Source: an uncultured Candidatus Melainabacteria bacterium (lineage in GTDB: Bacteria > Cyanobacteriota > Vampirovibrionia > Gastranaerophilales > Gastranaerophilaceae). From it: a stretch of DNA of 12,268 nt. A model generated the notes under the pieces. The model was not told where the DNA came from. It worked only from the letters and a program-made list of their open reading frames with translations, and searched no databases. Both the position numbers and the translations under genes were made by a program. Within the stretch, counting starts at the first letter, position 1, and every line of letters starts with the position of its first letter. The DNA is taken from positions 1 to 12,268 of the forward strand of contig CAKURL010000040.1 in the NCBI GenBank assembly GCA_934675685.1, in the 5' to 3' direction. Positions 6,357 to 12,268 of the stretch are shown here, piece after piece.

Positions 6357-6365
6357 TGCTATAAT
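6357..6365 (+). promoter_or_regulatory. extended -10 promoter of the ferritin gene
   Basis: TGCTATAAT is a perfect extended -10 element (TGn plus consensus TATAAT), about 20 nt upstream of the ferritin ATG. No -35 consensus is found at 16-18 nt spacing. That place is occupied by the loop and right arm of the 6319-6355 inverted repeat, which might double as a regulator site. Confidence 0.6.
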
Positions 6366-6385
6366 GGCGAAAAAAGGAGAAAAAT

Positions 6386-6895
6386 ATGATAAACGAAAAA
6401 CTTCAAAATGCGATAAACGAGCAAATAAATAAAGAATTGTTTTCAGAATATTTATATCTTGCAATGAAAATCTATTTCCAAGAACAAAATCTTCAAGGTT
6501 TTGTAAATTGGTTTGATGTCCAAGTGCAAGAAGAACACGCACACGCTATGGGTTTATTTAACTATTTAAATGAGCGCGGTGGAAAAATCGAACTTAAAGC
6601 GATTGAAAAACCGGTTGTTGAAGGGTCTTGTCCTTTGACAATTTTTGAACAAGTCTTGAGACATGAAGAATTTGTGACTTCTTTGATTAATTCTTTAATG
6701 GACGTGGCGGAAGAAACGAAAGACAGAGCCGCGCTATCATATCTTGAGTGGTATGTTAAAGAACAAGTGGAAGAAGAATCAAATGTGAATGGTGTTTTAG
6801 CTACTTTAAGATTAATCGGAGACGACAAAAAAGCACTTTTGATGTTGGATAAGGACCTTGCTCAAAGGACATTTGTTCAACCTGTGATTGGATAA
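6386..6895 (+). CDS. ftnA: non-haem ferritin (bacterial FtnA type)
   Basis: At 169 residues this is close to E. coli FtnA (165), with the ferroxidase residues at identical numbers: Glu17 (NKELFSEYLYL), Glu50 and His53 (QEEHAHAM), Glu94 (RHEEF) and Gln127 (KEQVEEE). Glu129 and Glu130 can supply the third iron site. The conserved tyrosine is Tyr24. The four-helix bundle with a short C-terminal fifth helix should assemble into a 24-subunit cage that oxidises Fe2+ and stores it as a ferric mineral in the cytoplasm. No haem-ligand Met of bacterioferritin is evident. The start ATG 6386 has AAGGAG about 6 nt upstream. It is a single-gene unit with its own extended -10 promoter and an intrinsic terminator. 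I see no convincing Fur or PerR box. Confidence 0.95.
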   Translation: MINEKLQNAINEQINKELFSEYLYLAMKIYFQEQNLQGFVNWFDVQVQEEHAHAMGLFNYLNERGGKIELKAIEKPVVEGSCPLTIFEQVLRHEEFVTSLINSLMDVAEETKDRAALSYLEWYVKEQVEEESNVNGVLATLRLIGDDKKALLMLDKDLAQRTFVQPVIG

Positions 6896-6928
6896 ATTTA
6901 AATAAAAAATAAAAAATAAAATATTATA

Positions 6929-6960
6929 AAAAAGTGCTCTTTTAAAGAGCGCTTTTTGTT
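6929..6960 (+). terminator. intrinsic terminator after the ferritin gene
   Basis: Left arm 6929-6942 (AAAAAGTGCTCTTT) pairs with right arm 6944-6957 (AAAGAGCGCTTTTT) through one G-U. The physical loop is about TTTTAAA, between GCTC and GAGC. The T-run of the right arm and TTTTTGTT give the U-tract. It lies 34 nt after the ferritin stop. The A-tract on the left could also let it work on the opposite strand. Confidence 0.85.
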
Positions 6961-7018
6961 AAGTAATGTAAAATTTTTAAAATTTTCATAAAGAAAAGAC
7001 ACTTTTTTCCGATAAATC

Positions 7019-7027
7019 TGATATAAA
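7019..7027 (+). promoter_or_regulatory. candidate extended -10 promoter for the giant solenoid gene
   Basis: TGATATAAA fits TGn plus TATAAA (five of six to consensus), about 22 nt before ATG 7050. No clear -35 is at the proper distance. The leader carries only a weak Shine-Dalgarno, AGGT at 7039-7042, about 7 nt from the ATG. Confidence 0.45.
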
Positions 7028-7049
7028 GGTTTAATTTTAGGTTAAATTT

Positions 7050-10000
7050 ATGAAGGTCGAAAAAGGTTATTCGAAGCTCGATTTGGGTGTAAGCTCAAAA
7101 AAGCTCGAAAAAGCAAATATTGAAAAATTTGAAATAAAAGAAACTGGCGCAAAGTCTATTGAAGCGCTTGGTTCTTATGGGCGAGCATTCGTGAATTTAA
7201 GTAAAAATGCTTCTAAAACTTCTTTTGAAAATTCTTGGCTTCAAGAACCTTTTTCTTTTTCCGAAGAAGAAAAAAGTGCTTTAATTAAGCTTTCTGTTGA
7301 GCCCTATAGGGTTCAAGGCCCCCTATTAGATGAAATCTTGGATAAACATTATAACGTAAACGACGACGATTTATCTTCAAGAAAGCTTTCAATTGTGAAA
7401 TTGCTTGAAGATAATGCTCGCTATTCTTCCTTTAATTTTATTCTTGGGCTTGGGGATTGGAGAATTCAAGACAAAGGCGCAAGGTTGAATTTTACTTCTT
7501 TTGCTTATGAATTGCTTTTAAACGAAAAAGGAATTTCCTTAGGAGAAGTTCAAAATTTTTTAGATGATTTTAATTTAGAAACAGATGACTCTGATAGATT
7601 GAATTCAGAAATCGATTTTTCAAGAAATATGTTAAAAATAGGGCTAGATTCTTCAAGCGCGAAAGAATTACTCCTTTTTTCAAAAAAATCTTCAAAAGAT
7701 ACGATTAAGATGATTAACAATTCTATATCAGAGATTTCTCAATATAGTTTTGATTTAAAAACAATGTCTCAAGTATTAGAAGAGCTTTTGTCTTGTGACG
7801 ATCAAGATGTTTTGAAAGAAAAAATAGCTCTTGTTTCTAATTTTGCTTCAAAATGCAAAGAAAACCCAGATAACATGTTTCCTTTTCAGCTTCCTTCGAT
7901 TTTATATGACGGCAGAATTGTTAACAAAAACACTCAACTTTTAAAAGCACAATTGTCAAATTCAATGCTAAATAAAGGCGTTGATTCTTTTGATATTGAT
8001 AGAATTTTTGATAAAATCCATTGGTTTAATGACGACAATTTAGATTCTCTTCAATGTCTTATTTTAAATTCTGCCTTAGAAGAAAACCAAAAGCCAGATG
8101 ACATAATCAAATTTGTTAGTGCAATTTCAAAAAAATCAAACAATATGAACGCTTCTCAGATGGAATTTGCTTACGATTTGCTTAGAAGAAAATTCTCTAC
8201 TTACGATATAGTTGATGTGCTTTCTAATACATATTCAAAAGACGACGACATAAACCAAAATCAAATTGCTTTTGTAAAAGAAATGCTTGATTTTGGAGTC
8301 GACATAGATGATGTTATTTCAATTTCTGCTCAAACGAAATTTGGCTCAAAAGAAAGTAATGTTAAAAAAATCGAGCTCACTCGAGAACTTTTAAAAGAAA
8401 AAGTGGATTTTGAAGCGATTTATAAGATTTTTAACGCTATGAGGTCTTTTGATGACAATACTCATTTAGAGAATATTTCTTTTGTTAAAGATACTTTTAA
8501 AAAGGTCGGAAAAATCGAAGATTTAGTCGAGATTATGTTTTCTGTTGATAGGTTAAATAAAGATTTGAACTCTAAACAGCTCGCTTTAGCAAAAAGGCTA
8601 ATAGAGCAAAATAAAAGTGTTGATGAAATTAGAGCTCTTCTTATTTCAATAAAATCTTATAATGGCACGATTGCTCAAAAACAATTAGATTTTGCACAAG
8701 AGCTTTTAGATTATGGAGCAGATATTTCTGTAATTAGTCTCATTATGTCAATACTAGCCCAATTTGACGAAGAAGAGAATTCTTCTCAAATTAAAAAAGC
8801 AAAAGAATTATTAGAATTAGTGAAAAGTGGCGAGATTTCATTTTCTCAAATTCCTGTCTTGATAAGTAATGAATGTCCTATTTCTTTAGAAAATATTTTA
8901 GCTTTAAATAAAAGTTTGGGGCTTGAAGAAGTAAAAAAATTGTCTCCTGAAGAAAATGCTTTAGCGGCAAGTTTTTCTGAATTGTTTGGCGTTGATGACG
9001 TTAATCAAATCAAGCTCGAAGACAAAAAAGAAATAATTCGAAAAATGGTCTTTTTTAATGCAAACATGTTTTGCATTTCAGATAAATTAAAAAAGATGTT
9101 TCCTTTAATTCCAAAGACTCAAGAAGAATATTGCTCTCTTTTGCCTTCCTTGGTGAAGTCTCTTGGAATCGAGACAAATAAATTAGATGATAAAAAAATA
9201 GAAGAATTTTTCTCTCATCTATCTTCTTTGGCGACCACTTTAAAAAACATTCCCGATAGCGAATTTGACGATTTAAAAATTGAACAAGATTGTTCTAAAA
9301 AAGATTTTATAAAAGACGCTTATAATATTTTAAAAGATTTATCTAAGGAAGAAAGGCAAAAAGTCTTTGATTACTTTGGCTTTGAGCTTTATCAAAACGA
9401 AAAAGGCACAAAAATAGACGAAAAATCTGACCTTGCTTTTTCTATAATCGGCTATCCTGTAAATTTAAATAATGGCAAAAAGCTCTCTAAAATCCAAAGC
9501 CCAAAAACAAAAGAAGTGCTTGAAACTTTGAGGCCTTATGTTATAAAGTTTTCTGAAGGAAACAATATTTCTGTTTTTGGCTCTTCTTTTGATCAAGAAT
9601 TATCAAAAGAATTGTCTGAAATTTTAAGTGCACTGCCTGAGCTTCAAACGACAGCGGGAAGAAGCCAACATGGTATGCATAGCTTTGATATTTTAAAACA
9701 TAGCTTAAAAGTTATGCAAAAAATTATCCAAAACCCAGACTTTGAAAAATTGAATGAGTCAGATAAAAAGCTTATGCTTTTAGCAAGTTTGCTCCATGAT
9801 ATCTCAAAAAGAGAAGGGGTAAGAGACAAAGTCCACCAAGACAACTCGGCTTTTGACGGCTTTTATATTTCAAAGAAATTCAATCTTTCAAAAGATGAAG
9901 AAATAAAATTATTTTCTTTGATAAAAAACCATGAGTGGCTTGGATATGTGAATAATCCAAAAATAAATGACTTTGAAAAACAAAAAAGAAGGCAGTCTGT

Positions 10001-11030
10001 CGCTTTCGATTTGCAATATGATAACCTTTTTGATATGTCTAAAATTTTTACCATGGCAGATTTAAAAGCAGTCACAAAAGGAGAAAATAGTTTCTACAAA
10101 CACTTTGAAGATGATTACTTCACAAATTGCGACATAATCCAAGGCTTGATTGAAGAATTGAAAAAAACACAACCATTGTTACCAGTAACCAAAATCCCTA
10201 GTGCCTCAAGAATAAAAAGCGCTATAACGCGAGTGAATTCTGATGGTTCTACTGATTTAAAAGGAATTTATCAAGACGAAAATGGGCTTATCATAATAAG
10301 ATTTAACGAAGTCGAAAACGAAACTTGGGAAAAAATAGGCTTCGACAAAGGTACAATTTCTAGTGGAATTGAAACCCAAACTGTATACGGTGACAAAATC
10401 GACACAGGAAATATTCATTTCTTTGCCCATGGGTTAGATTACGAATTCCAGCTTAGGAATTTTGACGTCTTTAATTTGCCTGATTCAGACGCGATGTTGT
10501 CTGTGTCTTATGTAGAGCGCCCAGAGTCCAAATTCCGCTTCTTTAGAACAAAAGGTGTTATTTTAAATGCTGATTCTAAATATGTCTATGGCGGAGGAAA
10601 TACGGATTCCGGCTCAGGCTGTGGAAAAAGTATTGAAAACTTCAAAAATGAATATATCTTTGGTGCACATCGCCAAAAAGACAGAAACTATATCTCTGAT
10701 TTAATCAAAAAAGAGCTTTCTTTGAATGATGAAGAATATCTTGAATTTGTTAGAAAAAATAAAAATAAGCCTTTTAGTAAGATTGAGCCAAAAGAAGCAA
10801 GTCAAAAGCTCATCAAAGCTTTTGCAAAAATAAATTCTTCGACAAGAAGGGGTGAGAGAGAATATAACGAGATGTATATTTCAAACCCCGAAGTTATGGC
10901 AGTTTTTGCATATCCTATGGATATTGATAACGAAATAGGTAACACTCTCGATTTTGTGCGAGCTCAAGATGAATTTTTGAAAAAATACGCACTTGAGCAC
11001 AATATCCCAATGATTCTTTTTGGAAAATAG
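7050..11030 (+). CDS. giant protein: 35-residue helical solenoid, HD phosphohydrolase domain and unrecognised C-terminal domain
   Basis: This 1326-residue protein has no signal peptide or membrane segment, so it is probably cytoplasmic or exported by a non-Sec route. Residues 1-55 hold the N-terminal motif IEALGSYGRAFVNL (37-50), shared with the downstream paralogue. From about 184, and strictly from 296 to 611, come helical hairpin repeats of 35 residues (pattern NxxQLxFAxELLxxGxDxxxI). More helical sequence reaches about 865. Residues 877-1010 form an HD-type domain with candidate metal ligands His884, His916-Asp917 (LLHDISK), His929, His961 (KNHEW) and Asp1004 (MADLKAV). Such domains usually cleave phosphoesters of nucleotides or signal molecules. 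Residues 1050-1326 form a separate domain I cannot name, with conserved-looking GSGCGKSIENF (Cys1191), GAHRQKDR (His1207), STRRGEREYNEMY (1264-1276) and PEVMAVFAYPMD. A nucleotide-signalling, defence or effector role is conceivable but not shown. Confidence 0.88.
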   Translation: MKVEKGYSKLDLGVSSKKLEKANIEKFEIKETGAKSIEALGSYGRAFVNLSKNASKTSFENSWLQEPFSFSEEEKSALIKLSVEPYRVQGPLLDEILDKHYNVNDDDLSSRKLSIVKLLEDNARYSSFNFILGLGDWRIQDKGARLNFTSFAYELLLNEKGISLGEVQNFLDDFNLETDDSDRLNSEIDFSRNMLKIGLDSSSAKELLLFSKKSSKDTIKMINNSISEISQYSFDLKTMSQVLEELLSCDDQDVLKEKIALVSNFASKCKENPDNMFPFQLPSILYDGRIVNKNTQLLKAQLSNSMLNKGVDSFDIDRIFDKIHWFNDDNLDSLQCLILNSALEENQKPDDIIKFVSAISKKSNNMNASQMEFAYDLLRRKFSTYDIVDVLSNTYSKDDDINQNQIAFVKEMLDFGVDIDDVISISAQTKFGSKESNVKKIELTRELLKEKVDFEAIYKIFNAMRSFDDNTHLENISFVKDTFKKVGKIEDLVEIMFSVDRLNKDLNSKQLALAKRLIEQNKSVDEIRALLISIKSYNGTIAQKQLDFAQELLDYGADISVISLIMSILAQFDEEENSSQIKKAKELLELVKSGEISFSQIPVLISNECPISLENILALNKSLGLEEVKKLSPEENALAASFSELFGVDDVNQIKLEDKKEIIRKMVFFNANMFCISDKLKKMFPLIPKTQEEYCSLLPSLVKSLGIETNKLDDKKIEEFFSHLSSLATTLKNIPDSEFDDLKIEQDCSKKDFIKDAYNILKDLSKEERQKVFDYFGFELYQNEKGTKIDEKSDLAFSIIGYPVNLNNGKKLSKIQSPKTKEVLETLRPYVIKFSEGNNISVFGSSFDQELSKELSEILSALPELQTTAGRSQHGMHSFDILKHSLKVMQKIIQNPDFEKLNESDKKLMLLASLLHDISKREGVRDKVHQDNSAFDGFYISKKFNLSKDEEIKLFSLIKNHEWLGYVNNPKINDFEKQKRRQSVAFDLQYDNLFDMSKIFTMADLKAVTKGENSFYKHFEDDYFTNCDIIQGLIEELKKTQPLLPVTKIPSASRIKSAITRVNSDGSTDLKGIYQDENGLIIIRFNEVENETWEKIGFDKGTISSGIETQTVYGDKIDTGNIHFFAHGLDYEFQLRNFDVFNLPDSDAMLSVSYVERPESKFRFFRTKGVILNADSKYVYGGGNTDSGSGCGKSIENFKNEYIFGAHRQKDRNYISDLIKKELSLNDEEYLEFVRKNKNKPFSKIEPKEASQKLIKAFAKINSSTRRGEREYNEMYISNPEVMAVFAYPMDIDNEIGNTLDFVRAQDEFLKKYALEHNIPMILFGK
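7935..8882 (+). repeat. coding repeat: tandem 35-residue alpha-hairpin units (105 bp period)
   Basis: In the 1326-residue protein, units begin at residues 296, 332, 367, 402, 437, 472, 507, 542 and 577. The period is 35 residues throughout except 36 for the first. Position 4 is usually Gln, 7-8 a hydrophobic/Ala pair, 11-12 Leu-Leu, 15 often Gly, and 20-21 Asp-Ile-like. DNA identity between units is low, so these are old protein repeats rather than recent duplications. A more diverged unit begins near residue 184. Confidence 0.7.
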
Positions 11031-11054
11031 CATGATCATAGTTGAGGTATAAAT

Positions 11055-12268
11055 ATGAAAATTGAAAGAAACCCAAGCGAAATTAATTTAGCATATCAAA
11101 CAAAAAATGAACCTTTGAAAAATGAGCCTTTAGAATATGAAAAAAGGCAAATTGACGCGAATTCTTCTGAAGCTTTGAATTCTTATGGAAGGGCTATGGT
11201 GAATTTGGTGCAACATGCTAAAACAAATGCGCCTTCAAATTGGCAAAGGGAATTTGAGCCATTAAGCCAAGAAGAAAAAGGCGAAATTGAAGGCGAATTA
11301 TTGGAACTTTTTGATGGCGACAAGAAAGCTCTTGATGAATTCTTAGGCGAAGACGACATAAAAGAAAGAAAGCTTGGAATAGTAAAAACTTTTATGGATA
11401 ATTCTTTTATTCCTCTTCAAGCGCAATATTTCTTAAACGGCGCAACAAAAGGAAACCTAGACGACAAAACTTATTTAAATTATATTACCTTGCTTCAAGA
11501 AATCTTGGTGAACGATGATTATTTTAGAAAAGATGGCTATGAAGATATCACAAAATATATTGATAAAAGCGATAGCGAGACTGCAAATAGGCAAATTGAA
11601 TTAATAAGAGCAATGCTTCAAAAAGGCTCAAGAAAAGATTATTTAGTTCGCATTTTTAATGATGTAAATAATGCTCCTAAGGAAGTTTTTTCTAACACTA
11701 TGGCTTTTTTGGCGGGGTTGCCTGATGAACTTACAAAAGAATATTTAACTGTGAAGCTTTCTCAAATTTTGTTGAGCGCAGATAAAGAAACAAATGCCAC
11801 TTTAACAAGCGCATTTGAGCCTTTTATTTTAGATTTAGCTCAAGAAGGAAAATTCTATGAAGCCACTCCTTTGATTGATTTTGATTTATCTTTAGAAAAG
11901 CCAGTGAACGCGAAGTTCCTTAAAGAACTTTTAGAAAAAGAAATAGCGCCAAAAGATATCCACGATATTATTTTCTTTTCAAATTCTGATGACGAAAATA
12001 CAAATATTAAGCAAAGAATGTTTGCAAGGGAACTTTTAAGAAATGAAGTTGCTCCAGATGTTGCAGGTAGAATTTTGTCTTTTACTATTTCAGATAATGT
12101 AGGAGTGCAAGAAAACCAAATTTCTTTTGCAAGGGAATTATTGAATTCTGGCATGGAACAAAAAGACGTCGCTCGAGTATTAGGAAAAACATACTCTCAA
12201 AAAGAAGATGAAAACAAAAGAAATATCGACTTGTCAAAAGCATTGTTGTCTTGTGGGGTGGATAGCGC
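11055..12268 (+). CDS. second solenoid-family protein, paralogue of the 7050 gene, cut off by window edge
   Basis: ATG 11055-11057, with GAGG 7 nt upstream, opens a frame of 404 codons with no stop before the window ends. It starts 24 nt after the stop of the giant gene, so the two are probably co-transcribed. The N-terminus contains SSEALNSYGRAMVNL (37-51), matching the motif at 37-50 of the upstream protein. The following EEEK-type helix and RKLGIVKTFMDN segment parallel RKLSIVKLLEDN there. The 35-residue repeats are in register at residues 317, 352 and 387 (KQRMFARELL, NQISFARELLNSG, IDLSKALLSCG). No signal peptide is present. Whether it also ends in an HD domain and the same C-terminal domain cannot be seen. 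A short duplication, KNEPLKNEPLE, lies near residue 18-27. Function is unknown. Confidence 0.85.
   Translation, partial: MKIERNPSEINLAYQTKNEPLKNEPLEYEKRQIDANSSEALNSYGRAMVNLVQHAKTNAPSNWQREFEPLSQEEKGEIEGELLELFDGDKKALDEFLGEDDIKERKLGIVKTFMDNSFIPLQAQYFLNGATKGNLDDKTYLNYITLLQEILVNDDYFRKDGYEDITKYIDKSDSETANRQIELIRAMLQKGSRKDYLVRIFNDVNNAPKEVFSNTMAFLAGLPDELTKEYLTVKLSQILLSADKETNATLTSAFEPFILDLAQEGKFYEATPLIDFDLSLEKPVNAKFLKELLEKEIAPKDIHDIIFFSNSDDENTNIKQRMFARELLRNEVAPDVAGRILSFTISDNVGVQENQISFARELLNSGMEQKDVARVLGKTYSQKEDENKRNIDLSKALLSCGVDS
12003..12268 (+). repeat. start of the 35-residue repeat array in the second paralogue
   Basis: Two full units (residues 317-351 and 352-386) and the start of a third (387 on) show the same Q/N-I-x-F-A-R-E-L-L-x-x-G pattern and exact 35-residue spacing as in the upstream protein. 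The array continues past the window edge. An earlier degenerate unit is near ANRQIELIRAMLQKG. Confidence 0.6.

Noticed and set aside
7935..8882. True PPR array because of the 35-residue period
   Set aside because: The unit length matches, but the residues do not follow the PPR consensus. Only an alpha-hairpin solenoid is supported.
10605..10630. P-loop (Walker A) like SGSGCGKS in the C-terminal domain of the giant protein
   Set aside because: The first glycine of GxxxxGK[ST] is Ser, no hydrophobic beta strand directly precedes it, and no Walker B follows in the remaining residues. It is kept only as a conserved-looking motif.
1..12268. CRISPR array, tRNA/rRNA, insertion sequence or prophage
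   Set aside because: No spaced direct repeats at DNA level, no cloverleaf-like or rRNA stretches, and no transposase, integrase or phage structural gene were seen on either strand.

Overview
The window is AT-rich and gene-dense. It most resembles a gut-type, non-photosynthetic relative of cyanobacteria (Vampirovibrionia/'Melainabacteria', order Gastranaerophilales). The best evidence is a recognisable LdpA, a protein otherwise known from cyanobacteria. Poly-A/T codon use, strong GAGG-type ribosome binding sites and large lineage-type solenoid proteins agree with this. The assignment is an inference; no rRNA or other marker gene is present.

Left half (about 1-4622, minus strand): an apparent operon read right to left. 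It runs ldpA (two-[4Fe-4S] protein) - MtnX-like HAD phosphatase - class III PLP aminotransferase - alpha/beta hydrolase whose nucleophile elbow carries Cys instead of Ser - small four-helix membrane protein. A secreted protein that leaves the window at base 1 follows. The three enzymes are tightly packed (3-nt gap, 7-nt overlap, 4-nt overlap), so they are probably translated together and may serve one pathway, which the sequence does not name.

Middle (4623-7049): a divergent intergenic region with an interrupted inverted repeat separates ldpA from a plus-strand, 514-residue Ala/Lys/Thr-rich protein of unknown function. This protein has a hydrophobic glycine-rich hairpin and a repetitive beta-type C-terminus. 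A 16-bp RNA hairpin and an extended -10 promoter follow, then a canonical non-haem ferritin (ftnA) and its intrinsic terminator.

Right half (7050-12268, plus strand): two tandem paralogous giant genes. The first (1326 residues) has a conserved N-terminal motif, an alpha-helical solenoid built from 35-residue repeats in strict register, an HD-type metal-dependent phosphohydrolase domain, and a C-terminal domain I do not recognise. The second starts 24 nt downstream, has the same N-terminal motif and the same 35-residue period, and runs off the right edge. These paralogues are the most likely undescribed system here. I saw no tRNA, rRNA, CRISPR array, insertion sequence or phage gene.
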